Below, piece by piece: positions 22,845-33,898 of a DNA stretch of 64,000 bases. Numbering within the stretch: position 1 is the first letter of the stretch; each line of letters begins with the position of its first letter. Where the stretch lies: positions 7,078,251 to 7,142,250 of the forward strand of contig OU964931.1 of assembly GCA_918807975.1 (NCBI GenBank), read 5' to 3'. This stretch comes from Aplidium turbinatum. Lineage: Eukaryota > Chordata > Ascidiacea > Aplousobranchia > Polyclinidae. The position numbers were made by a program, and so were the translations under genes. The notes under the pieces were generated by a model. The model made no database searches. It worked only from the letters and a program-made list of their open reading frames with translations, and was not told the origin of the DNA.

Positions 22845-22955
22845 GTGACAGGCTGCTATTTTGACTTAAGGCATTAATGATAATGACCAACCTTTCAGTT
22901 TTTCTCCAGTCCAGTCCAGTTTTTTCTCCAGTCATTCTAAACCAATCCTACCATA

Positions 22956-23309
22956 GTGACAATCACTGATTTTAGCCAAGTTGTTGACTTCAAAAAAATT
23001 GTGAATGATTCACCACAATACTCACATATCATGCGAGGCTCAACTTTTGATTCTGACGGTGAAAAAATATTGTGGACCAAGATTATGCAATTAAAGTTTT
23101 GCAAGGTAAATCCAGTCAAGCTATACTTCAAGTACAAATGTTCAAAGCCGTCTTTCAGTGAAATAGACTTCATAAAAACAAGTCGACAGAGCAGCAGACG
23201 ACTTGCAACTGAATTTTCATTGCCGTTAGTTGTGAAACTACCAAAATGTTACAAATCACAGCTTGCAGTAAAAAAGGACAAAAAAGCCGATTTGATGAAG
23301 TTATTGTAA
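22956..23309 (+). CDS. Open frame of unknown function in a TIR element
   Basis: 117 aa. I do not recognise the family with certainty. It reads like real coding sequence: FKKIVNDSPQYSHIMRGSTF, then GEKILWTKIMQLKFCKVNP, then LYFKYKCSKPSFSEIDFIKT, then basic and Ser-rich, then LPLVVKLPKCYKSQLAV and a Lys-rich tail. It lies between the TIRs of the 21851-24409 element, so it is probably a fragment of that transposon's protein rather than a host gene. It may be one exon, or cut on the 5' side. Confidence 0.4.
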   Translation: MTITDFSQVVDFKKIVNDSPQYSHIMRGSTFDSDGEKILWTKIMQLKFCKVNPVKLYFKYKCSKPSFSEIDFIKTSRQSSRRLATEFSLPLVVKLPKCYKSQLAVKKDKKADLMKLL

Positions 23310-24408
23310 AGAAACCTCATTCCTCCACACCATCACCACTTTTATGCAGACATTCCAGAGTAGCTGAACAGTGAACACCAATGCTAGTTTTGCTTTTGTT
23401 TCAGCTGGACTCATCTTGACTTCCAAAAGAACTGTTGAAAATTCTGAGATCCTAAGTATCAATTTTGCTGATATTTAGGTCGCAGAATTATTATCTTTCC
23501 TTGTAATTTCATTATGTTGTTTGTTCGTTCTGTAGATACTCTTGGAAATTAGCATAGAGATTTTATTTACCCATTCCTTGAATTCTAGTTTTATGAATGC
23601 ATTCCTGGTTTGCAGTGATGTACGCGCAAACAAAAAATATTGACGCCGTCAGCGTAAACGCAAACGTTTGAAAAACCATACACCGTATGCGTCAACGTAA
23701 CTTGTAAAACAAGTTGACAGCGTCAGCGCATACACTAGCGTAAACTCATTTTGTTTGCTAAGTGCCAAACATTCACACGGTATAAACCACTCGAAACAAA
23801 CAAGTTTTATTTTGAATTTCCACGAAGAAACACAAGCATCTGAAGTGTTCATCTGACATTTTGCTGCGTTTTGGTTTCAATATGTCTTTGCCCATTGAAA
23901 ACATTCTTTCAACTGCAGCGCTGGAAGGTATTGGTGTGTTGTAGCGAAAAAAAATACATTAAAAAGTATGCGTTGACGTTGTGCGCTAAAAAGGAAATCA
24001 TGGTTCTACACGGTCGAAAAAGTTTACAAATGCTACCTGGAGGCTACTATCTCAATTTATAGCTCCATCTCAAATTGTTTCAATGTAAAAACAGTGGTTG
24101 CAATACTTTAATCGATTTTATAAGTATGCTATGTCCGTTATTTCATGAAATTACCAGTTAGAATTTTCAAAATCAAACAATGTTAAGTCCGTCCAATATT
24201 TGAAAAAACACTGTATTGCTCACTCTAGTGGGTAAAAAGTATCATAAATGATGCCTAACAACCAGCAAGATATTACTAATTATCACACTAGTACAAAATA
24301 TTGCATATATATCGGGAGATAATTTACAAAAACCCAATTCAAAATCTTTTCCTGTTTTTCTCAAAACTTGAAAAATGGACATAACATAGTTTGGTTCTAG
24401 GTGAGCGA
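23310..24408. other. Interior of TIR element, no gene
   Basis: Contains short palindromic GACGCCGTCAGCGTAAACGC-type text (23640-23740 and 23965-23990) and no supported gene. The small frames at 23649-23852 and 23871-24062 lack domains. Confidence 0.35.
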
Positions 24409-24932
24409 TATTTATGTATTTATTTGCCACCATTTTTTTCAAGGACCTCTGAAAATTGTATATAGTTGTTAACTTTTACAGCTACTGTTTTTTTATTAGA
24501 AAGATATTTTCATACTTTCAAGTTTGTAATCTAATAATTTGGTGGTATTGTTGTGTGTACTAAAATTACAATAGCTCATTTTGTGATTGCTGTTTTGATA
24601 CCAAACTGCGCCCAACACAACTTGTGATATCATTATTGATAAATAAACTGTTAAATTTTTTCTGTCAAATTTTTTTCAATTGTTAATTTGTGAAGTGTAT
24701 GCACTATGCAGTTATGTCGATGGTTGCAAATTAGTACATGCACCTTAGAACGTGCACGCTTAAATCAGGCTAAAAATAATTAACTACCGGTACATAAAGT
24801 AAAGTATTGAACAAGTATTAATGAGTGTTAATTAAACACAACAATGTATAGTTGAGTATTAAAACCTTAAAAACACTGTTATTTATTATTTTTTTGTTTG
24901 TAATGTGATTTGAAATTAGGTTAGGCTATATA

Positions 24933-26319
24933 TCGAGGGTTAAATAACAGAACGAGCCAAGTCACCCAAAAGTAGTTTTGAGAAAATGGCATTTTAAAAT
25001 TTTAAATTTAAAATGAGATATGAATTTTGAATTTTGCTGTCTGGGGATATTCAACTCGCACTGATTAATGTTATCTCGCAACAGCTAAACGATCACAGGC
25101 CTCGAAATATCCGGCGGTCATGGCGGACATGACCTCCGGAATGACCTCGAATGACTGCCGAAGCCGACTCATTGGTCGGTCATAAATGACCGCCGCAAAA
25201 TTCTTGACAAAAATAGAGATAATGCAGCAAAAACATATTTTAGATTTGAATTGTTACAATTGTTTGTTTAATGTGAACAAATAGGCTACGGAGCTGAAAC
25301 AATAATAATACAGGCAATTGCTTTAAAGATCACATTAGAGTGGCGTGGTTAACGAGCAGATGGCAAAAGTAGCCATTTTTACATCATTTCAACGCCTTGC
25401 AATGTTGCCTTGAAATAAAGTTGTCTAAACTTTTCGGCAGGATATGTATATATTCTAATTTTAACAATGAGGATTATTGCGTTACATTGATTGTTTGTTA
25501 AAAAGAAACGTAACAGAGAAGCAAGTCTCAGCTGGGTTCCGCACGTGCTTAGACGAATGTGGCGACCCTATTCACGCTGATACTGATAGAAATAGAATTT
25601 CTGCACAGAAGAGAGGGTGTTAGACACATTTGTCGTTGCCGGTGGACAGTGCTGAGCTGAAAATTTACGACCCCGTGGAGGCAGTAATCGCTTGGCACAA
25701 CGATTCTATAACGCGAAAACCACGGAATAAGTGATCGTAGTTGTTTTTGTAATAAGGAAATTTGGATTGTTGTTTTCAATTGTGTTTATTGCGTCATTAC
25801 ACGACTGTCATTAACGCACTGATTTATTTGCAAGCAATCTGCTCCAGTAGCCTATACTTCAGGGTCGGTTAATTAAGCCATCAACCATTGCAGAGTTATT
25901 CTGTTGTAAAAAATCTTCTTCTACAAACACGACTACACAATACTGTAGTGTGATTTTGTGCAAAATCTCCATGCAAAAAAAAAGTTCGGTTGAGATATTA
26001 AATGTCCGCTGTAAGGGCCAGTCCGGTAGGACAGGCTTGATCGCCGGAAAAAAGTACAAATTTCGAGGCCTGGATCAGTTTTGGGGTACTTGTGTTATTC
26101 TTTACAAGTGACAACGTTCAAGAGAAATTGCATTGGAATCGTAATACGGTACTACAGTTTTTAGTAATTTAAAATGAGCAGTCAGTTCTGAGAAACCTGT
26201 TCAGGCTAGAACTTAGCTCTTTCTGTCAGTAAAAATACGGGGCTTGAAAAACACTTTCCAGTATCTAAACACAAAAAATGCAAAAATGGACTTAGCTCGT
26301 TCTGTTATTTAGCCCTCGA
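24933..26319. mobile_element. Unclassified TIR element (with nested hAT-like element)
   Basis: The left end TCGAGGGTTAAATAACAGAA and right end, inverted, TCGAGGGCTAAATAACAGAA match for about 32 bp (to GAACGAGC.AAGTC). The GAACTTAGCTC motif recurs near 26205-26225. The architecture, short TIR with internal echoes of the same motif, resembles 21851-24409. Flanks are TA-rich; no clear duplication. Confidence 0.55.
25096..26072. mobile_element. hAT-like element with 5-bp duplication
   Basis: Perfect 13-bp ends CAGGCCTCGAAAT / ATTTCGAGGCCTG; 5-bp duplication GATCA at 25091-25095 and 26073-26077. Some hAT subgroups (hAT5-type) make 5-bp duplications, which would fit. Just inside the left end, iterated GGCGGTCAT/GACCTC motifs occur. 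No transposase is recognised. Confidence 0.7.
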
Positions 26320-26719
26320 ATTATATATTTTTAAAGCCACAAAGGCAATTATTTAAAAAACAGTACAAGTATGAATGAAAGCAGAACTGCAAAATTACAG
26401 CTTCAGATTAAAAATTAGGTTAGTTTTTACTTGGAATTGTAAATCATATATTGTGAGTGAATCTTTTTTAAGCTACCAGTAGTTAACAGCCTGCAATTGA
26501 ATCAACTGATACAGTCTAACTTGTATAAATGTCTTGTTTATTTTACAACTGTAAAAGTACAAAATTCTGTTTCGGTATTTGAATGTTTAAAGGATTGTTT
26601 CTCAAATAATATTTAGTATATTTTTTTTAGATCTTTTTGTAAAAAATGGTTTTGAAATAATTGTTTTGTCAAGACATGTTTTAAAAAAAAGTGATTGCAA
26701 AATTACTCACATTACTAGT

Positions 26720-26928
26720 GGATCTGCTACTATTCGGTGAGTCCGATTCGGTGAGTCCGATTCGATGAGTCTGATTCGGTGAGTTCCTAACCTCTAACCC
26801 TAACTCCTAACCCTAAAACGGCAGTGATAATTAAGCTACGGTACCCAATAATTTAAAAAAAAATTGAAAAAATCCCCCGTTAAGGGATCAAACTCACCGA
26901 ATCGGACTCACCAAAACGGGCCATTCCG
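26720..26928. repeat. MITE with GGTGAGTCCGATTC repeats
   Basis: TCGGTGAGTCCGATTCGG is repeated four times imperfectly on the left and once inverted on the right. Exact 8-bp flanks TTACTAGT at 26712-26719 and 26929-26936 support insertion. The outer ends (GGATCTGCTA / CATTCCG) pair poorly. Confidence 0.6.
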
Positions 26929-27197
26929 TTACTAGTTGAGTGATTGAGTTAATAAAGCCTTGGATAGAGGTGAGTATCCGCTACTTTAAAAGTAGTGCGC
27001 TACTCGGTCTAAAGTAGCATGCTACTCTTTACCAACTGACAAAAGTAGCACGCTACCCATTATCACTCAATAAAAGTAGTGCGCTACTGCTACTTGGGCT
27101 ATTGCTACTTCTTCCCCTACTTTTATTTTAACTTAAACTGTCACAGGAGGCACTTTTTAACATCAAGATGACTTTGAAAACGAATGATATCATTTGT

Positions 27198-27383
27198 TTA
27201 CACTGCTATTTCAACACCATTAAAGAAAAGTTGTAGATGTAATTTATTGTTACAGTACCCATTTTTCAAAAACACAAGCATTTCAAAATGTAAGTTGCTG
27301 AATCCTGCCCGCTTTGGCTTCAGCATGTCATTTCCAACATATAAAAATCTTTCCGCTGGAGCACTGGAAGGAATAAAGGACAA
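27198..27383 (-). pseudogene. hAT transposase dimerisation remnant
   Basis: Encodes FIPSSAPAERFLYVGND then MLKPKRAGFSNLHFEMLVFL, the C-terminal hAT dimerisation block, about 60% identical by eye to that of hAT-A. The upstream part of the gene lies beyond MULE-A and MULE-C. Confidence 0.75.
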
Positions 27384-27670
27384 GGGTGTTGTAATGGGTT
27401 ATGCGTCTATTCAAAGCCGATAATTCAAAGTGGTAAATTCAAAGCCGATAATTCAAAGATAACAATTCAAAGCGGTCGATTGAAAGCCGATAATTTAAAG
27501 ACGACAATTCCAAGCGGTCAATTGAAAGCCGACAATTGAAAGCCGGCAGTTCAAAGTTGACGATAATTAATCCGCTTGATTGGAAAAGTCAATAATTGAA
27601 ATTAATTAATCTTATTGTGATGTGATAAGAGTGCGAGCTCGTACTGTACTCAAAAGTCCATCGTTTTGCA

Positions 27671-28587
27671 ATGCTGAAGTTAGTCAGAAGTCGAACAAGG
27701 AGTAGTATGGATGTTTCTTTCACGAAAACGGAAAGAGGAAGGAATAAAGCATGCCATGGCGGCTACCGCTATAATCACGACAGGGATAGTAAGCATGGTG
27801 AGGGGTTAAGCTTCTGGTTGTGTGAAGAGTATTGGAAGGAAAATAAGTGCAAAGCAAGAATGCATGTCTGCAATGAAAAGGCAGTGAAATTTGTTGGAGA
27901 ACATAACCACGCTCCAAATGGTCAGTGTAAGCAGGTTTTTGACGTTTGTGCCCAGGTTAAGTTGCAAGCAGCAACGTCTTACGCTACAACTCAGCAAATC
28001 ATTACGGCGGCAACACCAGATTTACATCCAAATGCAGCAGCTCAAATTCCTGAGGAACGTGTTTTGAAACGCAGCATTCAGCGAGCCAGAAGGCAAGTAC
28101 AAAATATTTCTGTGGAGCCGTCAAATGCTGAAGAACTGGTAATTCCATTAGAATTCAAGAAATCGGAGGATGGTACTGTGTTTCTGCTTTATGATTCTGG
28201 GCCTGGAAATGATCGCATATGCATCTTCAGTACCCAGCGTAACCTTGAACTTCTCTCTCAGAGTCAAAGCTATTTCTCTGATGGAACGTTTAGCACAGCT
28301 CCAAGCCATTTCTTTCAACAGCTATATACCATCCATGCTATTGAATTAGGCACAATTGTACCTCTTGTCTATGCTCTTCTTCCGAACAAAGCTGCTCAAA
28401 CCTATTGTCAACTTTTGCAGGCTATAAAAAACCTTCGACCTCAAATAAATCCAATGTTCTGGAAGACAGACTTCGAGAAGGCTGCAATCAATGCCATTCA
28501 AGACAATTTTCCCGCAACTTCACTGACGGGCTGCTTTTTCGATTTACAGCAATGTGTTTAGCGTAAAATACAGCAATTTGGATTGGT
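27671..28587 (+). CDS. MULE transposase, N-terminal piece with FLYWCH finger
   Basis: About 300 aa. Residues 15-80 form a FLYWCH/WRKY-like zinc finger: FTKTERGRNKACHGGYRY, then FWLCEEYWKENKCKARMHVC and FVGEHNHAP, giving C..C..H.H ligands. The catalytic MULE domain begins near 190: SYFSDGTFSTAPSHFFQQLY carries the first Asp, and MFWKTDFEKAAINAI near 272 the second. The frame has one in-frame TAG (28559-28561) where relatives have Trp in QQCVWRK; coding then resumes to the palindrome insertion point at 28591. It acts as a cut-and-paste transposase; this copy is inactive. Confidence 0.85.
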
Positions 28588-30354
28588 AGCAGGGTCATTT
28601 CATTATAATTCATCCAGGCCATGGAACCATAAAATTTAGAATTGTCCCATTTTTTCACAGTTTAAAATGCTTCAAATTCTGAGTTATTTGGCACAAATTT
28701 TGTCAAAATTAGTTCAGCGGTTTTTGTTTTATTGCTATTTTAATGTTTGACCACCAGGTGGCGATTTTTTTAATGAGCCGCATAAAAATGCTTATATCTT
28801 GGGACCTAGTTGCCCAATCTTCATAAAATTTGTATCTATCCCCCCATTTTCAGGGGTGGGCTTTCCAAAAATGAAGGTTAAAATGAGCTAGGAGTGATAC
28901 TTTTTGTGATATAAACATTTGTAGTGCTTCGATAGCATGGCCAATTTCACCATGCGGCCACGCATTTTTTTCAAAATTTTTTTGATCATTATTATTAACA
29001 TAAATGTTATATTCCAAAAATATCTTTTAAAGCACTTACAATTCACAACCTCATAATAAAAATTGTGCACAAAAATGCAGAATTTTTAAAATAGTCAAAA
29101 ACATTGGATTTTTTTTTTTTGGAATTTTGGGATAAGACTTTAGATTTCATTACTACTACTTGTATTACAACTATTTTATGAGCAGAACTGTAATCAAGCC
29201 TTTTTCTCAATACTAATATTGACGTAGATAACTGACTCCTATTCCAATAATTCCACTTTAATCACTAACAATTCGTCAGCCCATACTGAGTGGTCCGCCC
29301 CTCCCCCCCTTACTATGCCACTGTATGTCAAGCAAAGAATAATATTATAATACATTATTATACAAAGTGAAGGAGTGAAGACATAAAGATGAAGGAGTTT
29401 AATACATCGAAAGGATGTAATGAGCTTGTCCGATGTGGGAAATAATTATATCATTTTCCAAACATGTCTCGCTGCTACTGGTAGGACAGTGTGCACAGTA
29501 CAATTGCGTTACTTTAATTTGTCAGAAGTTACATTAAAGAACAGCGACAGTCTTAATAGTATAGTGAGCTACATGCAACAATCTAAGAAATACATAACAA
29601 TCTGAGAAAGAAAGTACATTGCAAAATAAAGTCACGCTATTCTAAAAATATAACTACAAGTCGAAGTCTATATATACAGTATACACTTCTGCTATCATTT
29701 CTGAATTGAAATATTTATATATAGGCTTTGTCTGCACTGATCATTGTAAAATTACATACATATATCATTGTAAGATTATTAGTGCCAAGAAGAGTATGAA
29801 ACATTAAAGATTGTTTTAAGTGACTTTCTGCAATAAAATACAATTGAAAAGGATTCAATAAACGTATAGTTTTGCATGCATAACTAGTGCATCCCATTTT
29901 GCATTTAACATTATGTGACACTGGACAAAACATGCTCACTGCAGAGCCATTACAACATGTAAGGGGCAACAATCGGAATGAATAAAAACGCAATTGAACA
30001 AGGGCCACCATGCATGTAAATAAACCGACAACCACGGTTTCTACCATGTAGCTAAACATGTGAGAGGCAGCATAAATTACTATATATACAATTGAACACG
30101 AGTTGTCATGCATGCGAATAAACTGTAAACCACGATTTCTAGCATGTACAGTAACTAAGCACTGTGAGAGGAACCAAAAATATAAATGAATAAAGGTTGT
30201 TGCACAGTGCACACTTGGACACATAGAACAGCATGCCATTATTGTAACATTAGTCAAGACCTAGACAGCAATTTCAGGCAATCAAACCCAACATAATAGA
30301 AGCCAATCATGCTCAATGCTCATCTTGAATGCAAATGAAGCGACGATTCAGTTT

Positions 30355-30700
30355 CTATATGTTTGGAGCCGAAAATGTGTATATTCTGCCTGTTGTAGTG
30401 GAAGGACTGTCGAAAATCATCAGGATTGAAGAAATGTGCATGTAACACTTATCTTCATGGCCACGCCAATTGAAAGATGGAGGGGCCACAAGGATGCATA
30501 AAATTGACAAGAACATCATTCTTTTCTTTGTCCACGATTTCAACAAGCCCAACCCACCACTGTTCGTCATAAGCACATGCTACATAAGAGATGACACTTA
30601 CATTGATCTTGGATGTTTATCATTGGGGCTGCATCGAAGAAACAATGCGTGCCAGTGAATTGTGAATCATCTGATACACGCTTAAAACTGAAAGAACCAA
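30355..30700 (-). pseudogene. C-terminal remnant of transposon-associated protein (loop)
   Basis: Minus-strand frames give KRVSDDSQFTGTHC, YVACAYDEQWWVGLVEIVDK, DVLVNFMHPCGP, then FNWRGHEDKCYMHISSILMI and STTTGRIYTFSA. I have seen this WWVGLV...VNFMHP...D.C arrangement in uncharacterised repeat-associated invertebrate proteins, but cannot name the family. It needs at least two frame changes to read through, so it is broken. Confidence 0.5.
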
Positions 30701-30739
30701 TAAGAACTTGAACTAAAGTAATGGAATCCACGAGTACCA

Positions 30740-31020
30740 GGCACAGAGCATGCAAGTTAGTCATTTTTTGCCACAAGTCATGGTAAATCTCCATATGACG
30801 GGATTGGTGGAGTAGTAAAAAGGAAGCTTGGTAACGAAAGTCTAGGCAGACCAACTGCTAATCAAATTTTGACTGCTGCAGCTGCCTTTCAATACTGCTC
30901 TGAAGCTGTTACAAGTGTAACTTTCTTCTACATAAAAGCTGAGGAACTGCAGCCAGTAAGAAATACTAAACAAAGATTCCAGCGTGGAAGCACTGTGCCT
31001 GGTCCTGAATTTCTTCAAAC
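30740..31020 (+). pseudogene. N-terminal remnant of the same protein (loop, opposite strand)
   Basis: The plus strand reads SHGKSPYDGIGGVVKRKLGN, then RPTANQILTAAAAFQYCSEA, VTSVTFFYIKAEELQPVRN and QRFQRGSTVPG. It matches the same uncharacterised family as 30355-30700 and should precede it, yet lies on the opposite strand. This fits an inverted duplication whose centre was rearranged. Confidence 0.5.
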
Positions 31021-32854
31021 CTGATGATTTTGGACAGTCCTTCAACTACAACTGGCAGAATATACACATTTTCGGCTCCAAACATGGAAACTAAATCGTC
31101 GCTTCATTTGCATTCAAAATGGGCATTGATTGGCTTCTATTACGCTGGGTTTGATTGCCTGAAATTACTGTCTAGGTTTTGACTAATGTTACAATACTGG
31201 CATGCTGTTCTATGTGTCCAAGTGTGCACTGTGCAACAACCTTTGTTCATTTATGTTGTATTTATATTTTTGCTTCCTCTCACAGTGCTTAGTTACTGCA
31301 AATGCTAGAAATCGTGGTTTACAGTTTATCCGCATGCATGACAACCCGTGTTCAATTGTATAGTAATTTATGCTGCCTCTCACATGTTTAGCTACATGGT
31401 AGAAACCGTGGTTGTCGGTTTATTTACATGCATGGTGGCCCTTGTTCAATTGCGTTTTTATTCATTCCGATTGTTGCCCCTTACATGTTGTAATGGCTCT
31501 GCAGTGAGCATATTTTGTCCAGTGTCACATGATGTTAAATGCAAAGTGGGATGCACTAATTATGCATGCAAAACTATACGTTTATTGAATCCTTTTTAAT
31601 TGTATTTTATTGCAGAAAGTCACTATTCTGCAATAAAAACATCTTTAATGTTTCGTACTCTTCTTGGCACTAATAATTATGTGTGTAACTGTGTATGTAA
31701 TTTTACAATGATCAGTGCAGATAAAGCCTATATATATATTCCAATTCAGAAATGATAGCAGAAGTGTATAGACTTGTAGTTATATCCTCAGAATAGTGTG
31801 ACTTTATTTTGCAATGTACTTTCTTTCTCAGATTGTTATGTATTTCTTAGATTGTTGCATGTAGCTCACTATACTATTAAGACTGTCGCTGTTCTTTAAT
31901 GTAACTTCTGACAAATTAAAGTAATGCAATTGTACTGTGCACACTGTCCTACCAGTAGCAGCGAGACATGTTTGGAAAATGATATAATTATTTCCCACAT
32001 CGGACAAGCTCATTACATCCTTTCGATGTATTAAACTCCTTCATCTTTATGTCTTGACTCCTTCACTTTGTGTAATTGTGTATTATAATATTATTCTTTG
32101 CTTGACATACAGTGGCATAGTAAAGGGGGAGGGGCGGATCACCCAGTATGGGCTGACGAATTGTTAGTGATTAAAGTGGAATTATTGGAATAGGAGTCAG
32201 TTATCTACGTCAATATTAGTATTGAGAAAAAGGCTTGACTACAGTGCTGCTCATAAAATAGTTGTAATACAAGTAGTAGTAATGAAATCTAAAGTCTTAT
32301 CCCAAAATTCCAAAAAAAATAAAATCCAATGTTTTTGACTATTTTAAAAATTCTGCATTTTTGTGCACAATTTTTATTATGAGGTTGTGAATTGTAAGTG
32401 CTTTAAAATATATTTTTGGAATATAACATCTATGTTAATAATAATGATCAAAAAAATTTTGAAAAAAATGCGTGGCCACATGGCGAAATCGGCCACGCTA
32501 TCAAAGCACTACAAATGGTTATATCACAAAAAGTATAACTCCTAGCTCATTTTAACCTTTATTTTTGGAAAGCCCACCCCTGAAAATGGGGGGATAGATA
32601 CAAATTTTATGAAGATTGGGCAACTAGGTCCCAAGATATGAGCATTTTTATGCGACTCATTAAAAAAATCGCCACCTGGTGGTCAAACATTAAAATAGCG
32701 ATAAAACAAAAACCGCTGAACTAATTTTGACAAAATTTGTGCCAAATAACTCAGAATTTGAAGCATTTTAAACTGTGAAAAAATGGGACAATTCTAAATT
32801 CTATGGTTCCAAAATTTCAATTTTCTGGATGAATTATAATGAAATGACCCAGCA

Positions 32855-33206
32855 GCTTATAAAGAAGATGATGGAAAGTTTGCAATGAGTGCGCGGAGCC
32901 TGGCAGCACTAGCTTTTGTACCAGAACAAGACGTTGAGAACGCATTACAAGCCCTAGTGATAGATGAAGAATTTGATCACCGAATTCAACCTGTAGCTGA
33001 TTACTTTGAGGACACTTGGATTGGTCGACCAACTTGTCACGGGCATCGAAGACCTGCTGTGTTCCCAAATGAACTTTGGAATGTTTATCAGCGCACTTTG
33101 TGTGGAGAGCATCGTACCAACAATAGCATTGAAGGGTGGCATAGACGTTTTCAATCAACTGTCGATTGCTTTCGTCCGTCCATCTTTTGCTGCATCAACG
33201 CTCTTA
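32855..33206 (+). CDS. MULE transposase, middle piece
   Basis: Continues the MULE frame after the palindrome: AYKEDDGKFAMSARSLAALA, FVPEQDVENALQALV, then YFEDTWIGRP, FPNELWNVYQRT and NNSIEGWHRRFQSTVDCFRP (TNNSIEGWHR is a conserved C-terminal MULE motif with the third acidic residue, Glu). It ends at INAL where the truncated LINE enters. Confidence 0.8.
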
Positions 33207-33655
33207 GAATCTTGGAATCATCTCGAAAAATAGAATCTTGGAATGAATGAATCTTAGATAAAGATCTTGGAATAAGTGCGGCACACTGGACGAACTACAC
33301 ATGGAACATGGAGTGGCAAAACAACACTTCCCGACTCCGTGATTTCCTACCCGACGTCGATCCCCATCCTCCGGGAATGTCCCTCGCAAGACTTGTGTGG
33401 GTCCAGCTTAACCGCCTACGAACCGGCGTCGGTCGCTTTCGTTCAGACATGTGCAAATGGGGCCTGGCTCCCTCACCGGGATGCGAGTGTGGCGCCACAG
33501 ACCAGACAGTAGATCATGTCGTCCATGACTGCCCAATCCATCAACCACCACATGGAGCGCCTGGACTGAAGGCCCTGGATGACGAGACTGTCGAGTGGCT
33601 GATGACATCATGCCCAAACATATAGTCCAGAAGAACAGCTCATACGACGAAGAAG
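33207..33655 (+). mobile_element. 5'-truncated LINE inserted in MULE-A
   Basis: From about 33257 the plus strand reproduces the last 120 codons and short 3' end of the LINE at 6192-9391 (LGISAAHWTNYTWN to TSCPNI, then ACGACGAAGAAGAA). An exact 10-bp duplication AACGCTCTTA lies at 33197-33206 and 33656-33665. The 5' junction has about 50 bp of filler in which AGAATCTTGGAAT is repeated, echoing the first LINE bases AGATCTTGGAAT. This is the signature of template slippage during LINE integration. Confidence 0.9.
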
Positions 33656-33898
33656 AACGCTCTTAAGAAAGAGCAAAAACATAACGAAGTCCTAATGGAA
33701 CGTCTTGTGGCAGGCCACAATCCTCCATCTCGAAAAAGGAAATATGAACAACTAAATGAACGGATCCTTCGCATTGTGCAACAGTATGATGCTCGAACAA
33801 TGGCTCAGTATCTGCGTGGAATTGCTCACAACTTTGGCATGTATGCTAGTTTTCTTGCGAACTATTTTCTGTTAGAATTGTCGGCTTTTGGTATGTAA
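33656..33898 (+). CDS. MULE transposase, C-terminal piece
   Basis: Resumes exactly after the LINE: NALKKEQKHNEVLMERLVAG, then RKRKYEQLNERILRIVQQYD and MAQYLRGIAHNF, ending near the TAA at 33898. The basic helical tail is typical of this MULE family. Confidence 0.75.
   Translation, partial: NALKKEQKHNEVLMERLVAGHNPPSRKRKYEQLNERILRIVQQYDARTMAQYLRGIAHNFGMYASFLANYFLLELSAFGM

Larger units (their letters stand above)
21851..24409. mobile_element. Unclassified TIR DNA transposon (with nested hAT)
   Basis: The left end ATCGCTCACCTAGAACCGAA and right end TTGGTTCTAGGTGAGCGAT are inverted for about 35 bp, continuing into ACTATGTTACGTCC / GGACATAACATAGT. The ACATAGTTTG/CTATGTCC motif recurs several times inside (21930-22160), like subterminal binding sites. 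It carries an open frame of unknown function (22956-23309) and a nested hAT MITE (22311-22844). I could not define the duplication: the flanks are TA-rich (TTTATAT / ATTTATG). Confidence 0.55.
28592..32850. mobile_element. 4.26 kb palindromic element nested in MULE-A
   Basis: Two arms of about 1.85 kb (28592-30435 and 31010-32850) are inverted copies, roughly 95% identical by eye, separated by a loop of about 570 bp. The ends read GGGTCATTTCATTATAATTC and its complement. A 4-bp duplication AGCA (28588-28591, 32851-32854) flanks it; dropping one copy leaves the MULE frame continuous (GLVA-AYKEDD). The loop has two convergent remnants of one protein, N-terminal part on plus and C-terminal part on minus. 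The class is unknown; it looks like an inverted duplication of one end of a larger DNA transposon. Confidence 0.85.

Noticed and set aside
27410-27560. CRISPR-like array (regular AATTCAAAGCCG repeats)
   Set aside because: The units are contiguous, diverged and inverted at the other end of a MULE with a 9-bp duplication; this is animal DNA.
29715-31599. 180-aa and 83-aa hydrophobic frames (TNVTIMACCSMCP; SHMFSYMVETVVVGLF)
   Set aside because: They are mirror copies in the two palindrome arms, interrupted differently on each side, and have no recognisable family.
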